From contig CABJAM010000010.1 of assembly GCA_902363555.1 (NCBI GenBank), positions 124,001-188,000 of the forward strand: a DNA stretch of 64,000 nucleotides, in the 5' to 3' direction. Below, piece by piece: positions 7,119 to 16,430 of the stretch. The notes under the pieces are model-generated. The model saw only the letters and a program-made list of their open reading frames with translations. It did no database searches and was not told where the DNA came from. The position numbers were made by a program, and so were the translations under genes. Origin of the DNA: Lachnospiraceae bacterium (GTDB lineage: Bacteria; Bacillota; Clostridia; Lachnospirales; Lachnospiraceae). The first letter of the stretch is position 1, and every line of letters starts with the position of its first letter.

Positions 7119-8861
7119 TTATACCTCCACATCTTTGCCCTCCGGTAGTCGGACCGGAATTTCAATGTTGACCTGTGCTCCGGCGCCCGGCCGGTTTGAA
7201 AATTTCATTGAAAAGTCGTTTTTAAACATTAAATGTAGCCGTTGATAAATATTTTTGGTTCCAATATTATGTCCGTCACTTTGACTAAGCATTTTCTGAC
7301 TGCATAATTGCCTTAGAACATCCGGACGATAACCTCTTCCGGTATCCCAAATACAAATATGTATATAACTATTTAAATCTTTCAGAATACACATGATTTC
7401 AAGATGTATTTGGGTTAATTCACCATTGACCACCTCATATTTTATAATATTTTCAACCTGAAATAAGATAATCATAGGAAGTACAGTAGTTTGTTTCAAA
7501 GTATCATCAACATCCATGATTAATTCAATGGAATTTGGAAAGCGAAGTAGAAATAGTTTTATATAATTTTCTACCTTTTCCAACTCTTCACCTAAAGTAA
7601 CGGTTGCTGTATCGGCCAAGGCATAACGCAAATGTTCTCCCAGGTAAACGGTCATATGCCTTATATTTTCATTATCCCCCGTGGCAGTCATATGGTAAAT
7701 GGCATTCAGACAATTTATAAGAAAGTGGGGAGCAATTTGATTTTTTAGTGCAAGCATTTGTGTTTGCTGCTGGAGCAGCTGTTCTTCATAAATATTGATT
7801 TTTAAGTCTTCAATGCGCTCTACCATTTGATTAAATGCATTGTTAACATCGATAAATTCATCGCAGGTGTATTTATCATCGATTCGGGTTGTAAAATCTC
7901 CATTTCTCAGTGAAAGCAGAGAATCTTTAAGCGCCAGTATTGGCTGAAGCAGATATCGTCGCAGTAATAATATTGTAGCTACGGCCAGAAGAATAAAAAA
8001 TGCGGATGTTATCATTGTGAACAGATAACTATTTTTTAGTTCTGAAGAAATCTGCCGTGTTGGAACAAGGAGATACAGAGCCCCATTCCATGTGGAATCC
8101 GTATCCAGGCTGACGGTAAAGTAAGGCTCATCTAATGTAACGAACTGCATACCATCATTTGCATGACTGGCATCTAAATTATAGTCTACTTTGTATGAAT
8201 CAATATTATATATCTCCTGACTATTTGATGCAAAGAGGGGAATACATTGAATTTCTTTAAAATAATTGAACCTGGATAGTATATATGTAAAATCAGTCCA
8301 TGCTCCCACATAGCTTTTTCCGATTTTTAGAAAGCGCAGTAAATAGTATCGATTGTCCAGCTCCAATGCAAACCATTGTTTTGGAATGTACTCCTTAAGT
8401 GTCTGATTTTGATTTTCAGTACGAATCCAGGTGCGCAACAAGCCTGCGGACGCTTCAGCCTTGGCATCTTTAGCTGCGCTGACCATTTGCTCACTGGTTG
8501 TTGGAAAAACAAATAAGCCCTGTATAATGGACATGGAGGTCAGGGAATTGCGCAGTTCTGTTTTTAATTTATAGAGAGCCGAATAATATTCAGAATCCTG
8601 TTTGTTTCGCTCGACAATGGAAAAGTTAGGCGCTTTTAGAGAATAGGAAGCCAAATATGTACTTACGTCATTTAGTTCAGAGGTGATTTGCCGTTCCTCT
8701 TGATCCAGCATACCATAGAGTTGATTATAGATGCGCTGGCGCATGGTGTTAATGGCATATATATTATTTAGAAACATTAAAATCAGTAATGCAGCATAAA
8801 TAATCGCCAAACATGCAGATATCCGGCGCCATAAAGAATAATTATGTTTATGTAGTTTCAT
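7119..8861 (-). CDS. YesM-type membrane sensor histidine kinase (module A)
   Basis: A 580-residue kinase. Membrane segments are near 13-36 and 279-301 and enclose an extracytoplasmic sensor of about 240 residues. A HAMP linker (about 302-352) and a His_kinase box follow, with phospho-acceptor His379 in APHFLIN. The usual NPHFLYN has changed, with Ala for Asn and Ile for Tyr. The ATPase domain shows VENIIKY (N box) and WDTGRGY (G box). It would sense an extracellular sugar, or the loaded receptor, and phosphorylate the downstream regulator. GGGAGG precedes the ATG. It is transcribed divergently from the receptor gene at 9064, with about 200 bases between. Confidence 0.9.
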   Translation of the reverse strand: MKLHKHNYSLWRRISACLAIIYAALLILMFLNNIYAINTMRQRIYNQLYGMLDQEERQITSELNDVSTYLASYSLKAPNFSIVERNKQDSEYYSALYKLKTELRNSLTSMSIIQGLFVFPTTSEQMVSAAKDAKAEASAGLLRTWIRTENQNQTLKEYIPKQWFALELDNRYYLLRFLKIGKSYVGAWTDFTYILSRFNYFKEIQCIPLFASNSQEIYNIDSYKVDYNLDASHANDGMQFVTLDEPYFTVSLDTDSTWNGALYLLVPTRQISSELKNSYLFTMITSAFFILLAVATILLLRRYLLQPILALKDSLLSLRNGDFTTRIDDKYTCDEFIDVNNAFNQMVERIEDLKINIYEEQLLQQQTQMLALKNQIAPHFLINCLNAIYHMTATGDNENIRHMTVYLGEHLRYALADTATVTLGEELEKVENYIKLFLLRFPNSIELIMDVDDTLKQTTVLPMIILFQVENIIKYEVVNGELTQIHLEIMCILKDLNSYIHICIWDTGRGYRPDVLRQLCSQKMLSQSDGHNIGTKNIYQRLHLMFKNDFSMKFSNRPGAGAQVNIEIPVRLPEGKDVEV

Positions 8862-9063
8862 TGGCGTATCCTCCCTTTGCTACATTATATATCCCTGTTT
8901 TGCGTTTGTAAATGCAGGTACCGGCAAGTTCTCAGAATCGTTCTATTTAATCTAATATTTGTTATTTATTTTATACTTCTAAATATTTATAATTAAAATG
9001 TCACATGGAGGAATTAAATTAAGGATTCCCCGCAAAGATAATTATTTGGAAAAGGAGATTTTT

Positions 9064-10605
9064 ATGAAAAAGAAATGGGTGTTTATGTTAATTACTGCAA
9101 TGGTTTTAGGATGTCTTAGCGCGTGTGGAACAAGTAATAGTAATAGCCAGGCAGGTCCTAAGGATACGGTTGAAAACAAAAATGAAGATCAGACTGCTTT
9201 AGAACCAGAAAAAGTCGTTATGAGCTTTTTAGCCTTTTCAACGCCATCTGCGGACGAAGAAAAGGCTGTGGAAGAAGCAATGAATGAGATCACAAGAGCT
9301 AGTATTGGTGTGGAAATCGATTTGATGATTATGGATGCTGCATCTTATGGTCAACAGCTTCCATTGATGCTGTCCGGTGGGGAGCAGCTTGATATTTATA
9401 ATGCGATCAGTGTTAGTTATGGATCGATGGTAAATAGTGGGTATACACTGGATTTAGAGGAAAATAATCTCATTGATAATTATGGCCAGGGGATCATTGA
9501 AACAATGGGTGAATATTTGGAAGGCTGCCGTATGGGCGGTAAACTTTATGGACTTCCTCAGAACAGGGATATAGCCAGTCCAAATGGGTATGCCATAGGG
9601 GCTGAATATCTGGACGCCATCGGATATACCTACGATCCTAATGTTTTTAATAAAATCACACAAGAAGAGTTAGAAAATATTTTTGCTAAACTGCATGAAG
9701 CTTTTCCCGATAAAGTAGTCATGGTTACCCAGCCTGTGGCCAGGACTCAGATTTTTTGTGACTATCCTGGAGGCGACTGGTTTGGTGTGATGCTTAATCC
9801 TGAAAGCAGCCTTGACGTGACGGATCTGTATTCAAGTGAAGCCTATATGAATATTTGTAAAATGTATTATAACTGGAACCAGCTGGGCTATATTTCATCC
9901 GATGCACTAACTGACACCAGCGCCAGCTACACACTGGTGCCGTCGGGTAAGGGAATGGCCTATGCATGTGGCTTAAAACCTGGAATTATTCAGCAGGAGA
10001 GCATTAGTAATGGCAGACAGATGGTCATGTTCCAAACGGATGAGAAGTATTTAATGGCCAGTAGTTCATTGAATAATATGCCATGGTGCATTAATTCAAA
10101 TACTGAGAATCCGGAGGCTGCGATGAAGCTTTTGAATGAATTATATACAAATCCCGAGCTGTCAAATCTGTTGTGCTATGGCATAGAAGGCAGTCATTAT
10201 GTTGTCAATGAAGAAGGGCTGTTTACATTTCCGGAAGGTGTTACAGCCGAAAATGTAGGTTATCATCCCAATGTTACGTTTTTAATGCCAAATGAATTTA
10301 TCGCTGGCGTATGGGAAGGAAATGCTCCGGATATATGGGTTGAGACAAAGAAAATGAATGATAATGCCATTAAGAGTCTGGCTATGGGGTTTTCTTTTGA
10401 TAATTCGGCATTAACTGCGGAATATACAGCCCTGAATAATATTTATGAGGAATTCCGTTATCAGCTCGAATATGGTTTTTTAAATCCTGAAACAGGTATT
10501 CCGGAAATGGTCGAACGTATGGAGAAGGCTGGACTGGAAAAATATATTTTGGAAAAACAAAATCAGTTGAATGCATGGGCAAAAACCAAAGGAATTCAAA
10601 AATAA
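9064..10605 (+). CDS. ABC transporter substrate-binding lipoprotein (module A, receptor 1)
   Basis: A 513-residue extracellular sugar receptor. It starts with a lipoprotein signal (KKK, a hydrophobic stretch, then LSAC with the lipidated Cys near residue 21) and a Ser/Asn-rich linker. The body is a CUT1-type solute-binding fold ending in a DUF3502-like region (GFSFDNSALTAEY, AGLEKY, QNQLNAW), as in LplA/YtcQ-type receptors. AAAGGAG at 9051-9057 fixes ATG 9064; a longer upstream frame from 8998 lacks the signal sequence at its N terminus. A TATACT box at 8972-8977 may be its -10. Its sequence is clearly different from the three other receptors in the window, which resemble one another. Confidence 0.9.
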   Translation: MKKKWVFMLITAMVLGCLSACGTSNSNSQAGPKDTVENKNEDQTALEPEKVVMSFLAFSTPSADEEKAVEEAMNEITRASIGVEIDLMIMDAASYGQQLPLMLSGGEQLDIYNAISVSYGSMVNSGYTLDLEENNLIDNYGQGIIETMGEYLEGCRMGGKLYGLPQNRDIASPNGYAIGAEYLDAIGYTYDPNVFNKITQEELENIFAKLHEAFPDKVVMVTQPVARTQIFCDYPGGDWFGVMLNPESSLDVTDLYSSEAYMNICKMYYNWNQLGYISSDALTDTSASYTLVPSGKGMAYACGLKPGIIQQESISNGRQMVMFQTDEKYLMASSSLNNMPWCINSNTENPEAAMKLLNELYTNPELSNLLCYGIEGSHYVVNEEGLFTFPEGVTAENVGYHPNVTFLMPNEFIAGVWEGNAPDIWVETKKMNDNAIKSLAMGFSFDNSALTAEYTALNNIYEEFRYQLEYGFLNPETGIPEMVERMEKAGLEKYILEKQNQLNAWAKTKGIQK

Positions 10606-10620
10606 TTATACAACGAAACC

Positions 10621-10655
10621 AAAAAGGGACTAAAGTGCTCTTTAGTTCCTTTTTT
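10621..10655 (+). terminator. Intercistronic hairpin between receptor and permease genes (module A)
   Basis: AAAAAGGGACTAAAG pairs with CTTTAGTTCCTTTTT around a TGCT loop, with a T run on the right. It lies 16 bases after the receptor stop and 30 before the permease start. As there is no obvious new promoter, it probably acts as a partial terminator or mRNA stabiliser that keeps receptor levels above permease levels. Confidence 0.75.
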
Positions 10656-10684
10656 GTACTCAGCTTACGGAGAGGAGTATCGGT

Positions 10685-11641
10685 GTGAGCAAAGAAACAG
10701 CACGTACAGGACAAAGAACACTTTCACGTAATAAACGCAGCAGGCGTTATAAAATAAAACGATTTCTACCAATTTATATTATGATGCTGCCTGGACTGGT
10801 TTATATGTTATTTAATAATTTTTTACCGCTGCCGGGATTAATTGTGGCGTTTAAAAATTATAATGCCCGTAAAGGTATTTTTGGAAGTCCATGGGCAGGG
10901 CTTAGTAATTTTAAATATTTATTTTCCAATGATGCATGGTATATAACTCGGAATACGATTTTATATAATTTGGCGTTTATAATAATAAATACTTTTCTAA
11001 GTATTGCTATTGCAATTATTTTAGCCGAAATGACAAGCAAACTAAAGAAATTATATCAAAGTGCAATACTCTTGCCATTTCTGTTATCTGCCGTTATTTT
11101 ATCCTATCTGGTTTACGCTTTTTTAGGTACAGATCAGGGGTTACTTAACCATATACTGGCTGTTTTGGGCCATGAACCGGTTGCTTGGTATGCTGAGGCT
11201 AAGTATTGGCCGTTTATTCTTGTATTTGTGAATGCATGGAAGAGTGTGGGCTATAGCTGCATTGTTTATCTGGCAACCATTGTTGGATTTGACCGTGCGT
11301 GTTATGAGGCGGCGGCTATTGATGGTGCGAGTAAATGGCAGCAAATCCGTTTTATTACGGTACCATTATTGCGGGGCACGGTAATTATGATGACCATGTT
11401 GTCCATTGGCCGTATCTTCTATTCAGATTTTGGTTTGTTTTATCAGGTTCCCCGGAATTCCGGGGCGTTATATCCGGTAACGAACACCATAGATACCTAT
11501 GTTTACCGCGGATTAATGGAAATGGGAGATATAAATATGTCTGCGGCGGCCGGTTTTTATCAATCAATTGTAGGGTTTATTCTAGTTCTGGGTTCCAATC
11601 TGATCGTACGTAAGAAAGATCCGGAAAGTGCATTATTTTAA
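10685..11641 (+). CDS. ABC sugar permease, LplB-type (module A)
   Basis: A 318-residue inner permease of the CUT1 class with six predicted membrane segments after a basic N terminus. It starts at GTG 10685, preceded by GAGAGGAG. The EAA loop that contacts the ATPase is EAAAIDGASKWQQIRF near 207-222. LPGLVYMLFNNFLPLPG near the N terminus is typical of LplB/YtcO-type permeases. It pairs with the permease at 11657 and the receptor at 9064. No ATPase gene is present in the window, so a shared MsmX-like ATPase is expected elsewhere. Confidence 0.9.
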   Translation: MSKETARTGQRTLSRNKRSRRYKIKRFLPIYIMMLPGLVYMLFNNFLPLPGLIVAFKNYNARKGIFGSPWAGLSNFKYLFSNDAWYITRNTILYNLAFIIINTFLSIAIAIILAEMTSKLKKLYQSAILLPFLLSAVILSYLVYAFLGTDQGLLNHILAVLGHEPVAWYAEAKYWPFILVFVNAWKSVGYSCIVYLATIVGFDRACYEAAAIDGASKWQQIRFITVPLLRGTVIMMTMLSIGRIFYSDFGLFYQVPRNSGALYPVTNTIDTYVYRGLMEMGDINMSAAAGFYQSIVGFILVLGSNLIVRKKDPESALF

Positions 11642-11656
11642 GGGAGGGTATGGATT

Positions 11657-12553
11657 ATGGTAGAATCTCATAGTGATAAGACGTTTAAATTAGTTTCGCA
11701 TCTTTTAATGATTGTACTGTCATTACTGGCTGTCTTACCCATTATTTTGCTGGTAACATCTTCTTTGACCTCAAATCAGATTCTGGTGGAAAACGGTTAT
11801 TCTTTTTTCCCAAAGCAATGGTCTTTGGAGAGCTATATGTATATTTTAAATAACAGCGCCAAAATTTTCAGGGCATATGGCGTTTCTATTGTTTTGACAG
11901 TTTTGGGAACAGTTACTGGAACTGCTATGACACTGCTGATGGGTTATGGTCTTGCAAGACGCGAGTTGCCTGGCCGTCGTATTATTTTAATATTAGTGGT
12001 CGTAACACTTTTGTTTAATGGCGGACTTGTACCTACATATATCGTATATACTAATATTTTACATGTAAAAAATACGTTTGCAGGCCTTTTATTACCGGGG
12101 CTTTTAATGAGCGGTTTTAATATTATGCTAGTGAAAAGCTATTTTACAACGTCGATACCTTATGAAATTATGGAAGCAGCAGAAATTGACGGCGCTAATG
12201 AGTTTAAAAAATTCAGCCGGATTGCTTTACCTATGGCAGTTCCCATAATTGCCACCATTGGCATGTTTGTTGGTATGGCCTATTGGAATGACTGGAATAA
12301 TGGCTATGTATATATATCGACAAATACGGATTTATACAGTATTCAGAATTTATTAAATCGAATGCAGCAAAATCTCCAGTTCCTTGTTCAAAATGCATCA
12401 ACAATAAGTACATCACAGGGGGCGGCTCAAATCCCCTCAGAGGGGGTTCGTATGGCAATCTCTGTCATCGGTATATTGCCAGTGATTCTTGTATATCCGT
12501 GGGTACAGCGGTTTTTTATTAAAGGGATTTCCCTGGGCGGAGTCAAAGGGTAA
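11657..12553 (+). CDS. ABC sugar permease, YtcP-type (module A)
   Basis: A 298-residue second permease subunit with six membrane segments. The EAA loop is EAAEIDGANEFKKFSRIALP, and the C terminus ends FIKGISLGGVKG, as in YtcP-type permeases. AGGGAGG at 11641-11647 precedes ATG 11657; another ATG at 11650 is out of frame. It lies 15 bases after the first permease and 33 before the hydrolase gene, clearly in one operon. Confidence 0.9.
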   Translation: MVESHSDKTFKLVSHLLMIVLSLLAVLPIILLVTSSLTSNQILVENGYSFFPKQWSLESYMYILNNSAKIFRAYGVSIVLTVLGTVTGTAMTLLMGYGLARRELPGRRIILILVVVTLLFNGGLVPTYIVYTNILHVKNTFAGLLLPGLLMSGFNIMLVKSYFTTSIPYEIMEAAEIDGANEFKKFSRIALPMAVPIIATIGMFVGMAYWNDWNNGYVYISTNTDLYSIQNLLNRMQQNLQFLVQNASTISTSQGAAQIPSEGVRMAISVIGILPVILVYPWVQRFFIKGISLGGVKG

Positions 12554-12586
12554 AGCGTTTTTTAATAACTATTGGAGGATAACAGA

Positions 12587-14611
12587 ATGAAAGAAGAGAA
12601 AAAGATTTACAATCCCGAAAAAGATGAAATGTTTGCCCATCCATTTATTGACGTGGATGAATGGCGTGTAAAAAGAGTTCGTTACCATTATATCCATGGT
12701 GGCTTTAAAGGTACTATGACAAGGTTTTCTTTTTTCTTTCCTGATCAAAAAGACTATACTGGAAGATTTTTTCATTTTATGGCCCCGGTCCAGGGAAGTG
12801 AAGATGCATCTGTGCAATTCCAGGGAGAAGAAGATAAAATAACATTTGCAATCATGCATGGCGCTTATTTTGTAGAAACCAATATGGGCGTTGATCTATC
12901 ATTTACTGGATTGGAAGATCCAAGTATTATCTATCGTGCCAGCTCGGCGGCGGCACAATATTCACGTAAAATTGCTCAAAGACTTTTTGGCCCTCATCGT
13001 CCATATGGTTATATTTTTGGGGGCAGTGGAGGCAGCTTAAAAACCTTGAGCTGTTTTGAAAATACAGACGTTTGGGACGGTGCTGTGCCCTATGTTACAG
13101 GCTCCCCGCTGGCAATGCCCAATTGTTTTACGATTAAAGCGCATGCACGGAGAATTTTACGGGATAAGCTGCCATTTATTGGAGATTGCGCAGAGCCGGG
13201 CAGCAGGCATGATATGTATGAAGGCCTAAATGAGGAGGAAACGTCGGCTCTCGATGAAATTTTGAAAATGGGATATCCGGCTCGAACCTTTATTATGTAT
13301 CGCACAATGGACGATGGCGCATTACCGATATTAACACCACTGGTGTATAAGCATGATCCGGAATATTTTAATGATTTTTGGACAATTCCGGGATATTTAG
13401 GTGCTGACCCTAATGGCTCTGCTGTTCGTGACCGAATACAGCACAAGACTTCTGTAAAAGCCATATGTCTGCCCGGTCATGGTACGTTGGCCATTGATGA
13501 CGGTCATACCGGTGTTGATGAGGCCTGGAAGCGAATGCGCGGGGATTTAGGACTTGAAACGAAACCAATGCTCATATTGGAGGATGGATTAAAAAATGAT
13601 GTTTATATATATGGAAGCTATTTAAGCTTTTTAACGGGTGAGGCCTGTGGATATCGGGTGCCATTAGAGAAGTTGGATGGTGACATGGTGGTCGTCGGAG
13701 CTGGATTCGGTCAGTCAGATATGTTGGAAAAACTGTCAAAGGTAAAACCTGGAGATAAAATCGAAATCGATAATTCGGATTATATAGCTTTACAGACGTA
13801 TCACAGGCACCAGGTACCGAAGGAATATTACGAGGGCTTTGAGCAATTTAAGGAGAGTGATGGAACGCCGATTTATCCCCAGCGAAAAAAACTTATAGGT
13901 CCTATAATGGCTTATGAAGGCGCCGGTTCTGTGCAAAGCGGATATTTTAGCGGTAAAATGATTTTGGTTGGAGCATTAATGGATGAAAGTGCATTTCCAT
14001 GGCAGCCGGACTGGTATCGTCAAAAAGCCAGGGAAGCTTTTGGCGGAGATGAATCCGGACATTTAAGGTTATGGTATATGGAAAATGCCATGCACACTGA
14101 TGCGGAGAAAACAACAGATCCGCTGCGCACAGTCAGCTATGTAACATCGTTGTATCGGGCGTTACTTGAATTAAGCGATTGGGTTGAACGAGGAATAGAA
14201 CCTGCTGAAAGTACTGCCTATCAAATAAAAAATGGCCAGATAGAAATTCCGTCTACAGCTTCCTTACGCAAGGGGATACAGCCAGTGATCGATTTGAAGA
14301 TCAATGGTAATCAACGGGCAGAGGTGAAATGCGGAGAGGTATTTCTTGCTGAGGCCTATGTGGAAATGCCGGAGAATACAGGGAAAATATTAAAAGCTCA
14401 ATGGAGCTTTAATGGCGAAGCTGATTTTCCGATTGAAGGGGATGTAGAATATCTGAATGAGAATCGTTCTAAGGCTAGAGTGAGATATAATTATGCTTAT
14501 GAAAAACCAGGAACATATTTCCCTGTGATTCAGATCACCGGAGGGAAGGATGCCGATGATCCTTTTGTTTTCATTAGAAATATATGCAGAATTAGGGTGG
14601 AAGTGAAATAG
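12587..14611 (+). CDS. Tannase/feruloyl-esterase-like alpha/beta hydrolase with C-terminal PKD-like domain
   Basis: A 674-residue cytoplasmic protein without a signal peptide. A GxSxG nucleophile elbow, GGSGG at residues 145-149 (Ser147), is followed by DVWDGAVPYVTGSP, like the 'Y..DFDG..AG.PA' block of the tannase/feruloyl esterase family. Near the C terminus of the catalytic part, ENAMHTDAE and ALLELSDWVERGIEP match the family's His region and 'aL..WVE.G..P' end. A large insertion (roughly 200-420) carries extra beta-rich sequence. The last 100 residues look like a PKD/Ig-like domain (YAYEKPGTYFPVIQITGG). It probably removes ester-linked aromatic or acyl groups from imported oligosaccharides. 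GGAGG at 12574-12578 selects ATG 12587 over the upstream TTG. Catalytic residues other than Ser147 are uncertain. Confidence 0.6.
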   Translation: MKEEKKIYNPEKDEMFAHPFIDVDEWRVKRVRYHYIHGGFKGTMTRFSFFFPDQKDYTGRFFHFMAPVQGSEDASVQFQGEEDKITFAIMHGAYFVETNMGVDLSFTGLEDPSIIYRASSAAAQYSRKIAQRLFGPHRPYGYIFGGSGGSLKTLSCFENTDVWDGAVPYVTGSPLAMPNCFTIKAHARRILRDKLPFIGDCAEPGSRHDMYEGLNEEETSALDEILKMGYPARTFIMYRTMDDGALPILTPLVYKHDPEYFNDFWTIPGYLGADPNGSAVRDRIQHKTSVKAICLPGHGTLAIDDGHTGVDEAWKRMRGDLGLETKPMLILEDGLKNDVYIYGSYLSFLTGEACGYRVPLEKLDGDMVVVGAGFGQSDMLEKLSKVKPGDKIEIDNSDYIALQTYHRHQVPKEYYEGFEQFKESDGTPIYPQRKKLIGPIMAYEGAGSVQSGYFSGKMILVGALMDESAFPWQPDWYRQKAREAFGGDESGHLRLWYMENAMHTDAEKTTDPLRTVSYVTSLYRALLELSDWVERGIEPAESTAYQIKNGQIEIPSTASLRKGIQPVIDLKINGNQRAEVKCGEVFLAEAYVEMPENTGKILKAQWSFNGEADFPIEGDVEYLNENRSKARVRYNYAYEKPGTYFPVIQITGGKDADDPFVFIRNICRIRVEVK

Positions 14612-14692
14612 TGTATTGGGGCTATTTATTTAGATTAAGAAGCTTCTACAACTGACAGTCCATGGCGTTCGTACATAATTTTCTACATAAAA

Positions 14693-14756
14693 GTCGGAAT
14701 ATGCAAATAATATGTCGGAAAATGATTTAAGAATTTTGTAGACTGTGGGTTATAAT
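14693..14756 (+). promoter_or_regulatory. Receptor-2 promoter with tandem GTCGGA repeats
   Basis: GTCGGAAT starts at 14693 and GTCGGAAA at 14714, exactly 21 bases apart. TATAAT is at 14751-14756, 37 bases after the start of the second repeat, so the repeats lie just upstream of a weak -35 region. The same arrangement precedes the receptor genes of modules B and C, suggesting control by a YesN-type activator of that type. Confidence 0.7.
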
Positions 14757-14829
14757 GGTATTGTAACTGTTCAATGAGGTGGGAGTGTAATAAAATTTAA
14801 CTAAGATTATGTATCAGGAGGAGAAGCTG

Positions 14830-16410
14830 ATGAAAAAAGCAATGAGTCTTGTATTGTGTGTGGTTATGTTAGTGACAATGGTTGCCTGCGGGAACCAAAA
14901 AGGAGAAGGTAAAGCATCACTAGAGGAAACAAAAATAACAGATATAACAAAACAAACAGAGACAGGAACGCAGATCCTGGAAACTGCTTCAGAAGAGAAG
15001 AAGACAGAGGGGATAAATTTTAATGAAGAACCCTATACTCTAAATATTTGTTATGCTGTTGGTGGCGAAGCACAGCCGGATTTGGCATTGATTCAGGAAA
15101 AATTAAACGAAATAACGCTTAAAGAGATGAATGCACAGGTGAAGCTGGAAGCGGTGAGCCTTTTTAGTATGGCTAATGTATATGCATTAAAGGCATCAGG
15201 CCAGGAAAAAATGGATTTGATGCTTCTGTTTCCCGGTTATAGTTATTTGACAGCATTTGCTAACAGTAATTTAATTATGCCGATTGAAGAATATGTGGAC
15301 ACATGGGGCGGAAACTTAACAAAAAGTCTTGGCGAAATGATGGAAGCCGGCAGATATAAAGGACATTTGTATGCTATACCTCAGAAGAATGTTATACGTA
15401 AAGGCGCTAATGGTTTTTTGTTATCCAGAGCTTTGTGTGAAAAATATAAGATTGAACCAGATTCCATAAAAACTATTCAAGATTTGGAGGCTGCATTTGA
15501 GATTATAAAAGAAAATGAACCGGGGATTATCGTACTCATGCCGGAAGCAGCCGGGTCAAGTATTGCAGGTTCAATCGGCGGATATTTTGACACCTGTGGT
15601 ACCGGAGGTGGAATCGCTCAGATGCAAGATGATGGAAAATTAAAAATTGTTAATCAAACAGAAGATGAAAATTTTATTAATGCATGTAGGATAGCATACG
15701 AATGGTACCAGAAGGGATACATTTCAAAAGATATTCTTACAATGCAGGAGGATGCAGGTTCTGCAATTCGGGCAGGGAAATGTTTTGCATTAGCAGCGAA
15801 TTCGATTAATGCCAATATGGGTAATGCCTATGCTCAGGCTGTCTTAATTGATGATGTTCCTCCAATGCTTACAACTACCGATGATCAGTTAATCATATGG
15901 GCGGTGGCATCTTCCTGCGAAAGACCTGACAAAGCCGTTCAATTTTTAAATATGTGTATTGCCAGTGAGGAAATCACCAATCTTATGATGTATGGTATTG
16001 AAGGCACACACTATAAGGTTTTAGAGGATGGTACCATAGATATTTCAGATAATGTAAACTGGCAGAATCCATGGCCGATGTTCGGTGATGGCAGCTTATT
16101 AAAGGTAAGGGCTGACGAAATGGCCTCAATGCCAGGTGTGACAACGACAGAAGAATATCAGAAGAAACTGGCATCATGGAATTTGGAGTTATCGCCTGCC
16201 TATGGCTTTAATTTTGATCCTGAAAAGGTTAAGACTCAGATTGCCGCCTGCGATGCTATTAGCGATGAATTCAGGCTGGTTATTTCGAATGGAACAGTGG
16301 ACCCTTCAACTCAGATGGATAAATGGACAAATAAACTTTACGACGCCGGTTTACAGGACATAATGGATGAAAAGCAAAAACAGTTGGATGAATGGCTTGC
16401 ATCAAAATAA
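14830..16410 (+). CDS. ABC transporter substrate-binding lipoprotein without permeases (receptor 2)
   Basis: A 526-residue receptor with a lipoprotein signal ending MVACGN (Cys about 20), a Thr/Glu-rich linker and a DUF3502-type C terminus (GFNFDPEKVKTQIAACDA, then QKQLDEWLASK). It is very similar throughout to the receptors of modules B and C (shared blocks EEPYTLNICYAV, QPDLALIQEKLNEITL, EAVSLFSMANVYALKASG) and much less like the receptor at 9064 in its own module. AGGAGGAG before ATG 14830 fixes the start. No permease gene follows. It has its own promoter with GTCGGA repeats. It may deliver a related sugar to the permeases of module B or C. Confidence 0.88.
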   Translation: MKKAMSLVLCVVMLVTMVACGNQKGEGKASLEETKITDITKQTETGTQILETASEEKKTEGINFNEEPYTLNICYAVGGEAQPDLALIQEKLNEITLKEMNAQVKLEAVSLFSMANVYALKASGQEKMDLMLLFPGYSYLTAFANSNLIMPIEEYVDTWGGNLTKSLGEMMEAGRYKGHLYAIPQKNVIRKGANGFLLSRALCEKYKIEPDSIKTIQDLEAAFEIIKENEPGIIVLMPEAAGSSIAGSIGGYFDTCGTGGGIAQMQDDGKLKIVNQTEDENFINACRIAYEWYQKGYISKDILTMQEDAGSAIRAGKCFALAANSINANMGNAYAQAVLIDDVPPMLTTTDDQLIIWAVASSCERPDKAVQFLNMCIASEEITNLMMYGIEGTHYKVLEDGTIDISDNVNWQNPWPMFGDGSLLKVRADEMASMPGVTTTEEYQKKLASWNLELSPAYGFNFDPEKVKTQIAACDAISDEFRLVISNGTVDPSTQMDKWTNKLYDAGLQDIMDEKQKQLDEWLASK

Positions 16411-16430
16411 AATAGTATTTATAGATGGAG

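Noticed and set aside
8905..8977. Looked for the GTCGGA repeats before receptor 1
   Set aside because: No such repeats are present. GTTCT occurs twice but with 13-base spacing, so module A seems to use another site.
8998..9063. Extended start of receptor 1 at 8998
   Set aside because: The signal peptide begins at ATG 9064, which has AAAGGAG at the proper distance. The 22 extra codons are not signal-like.
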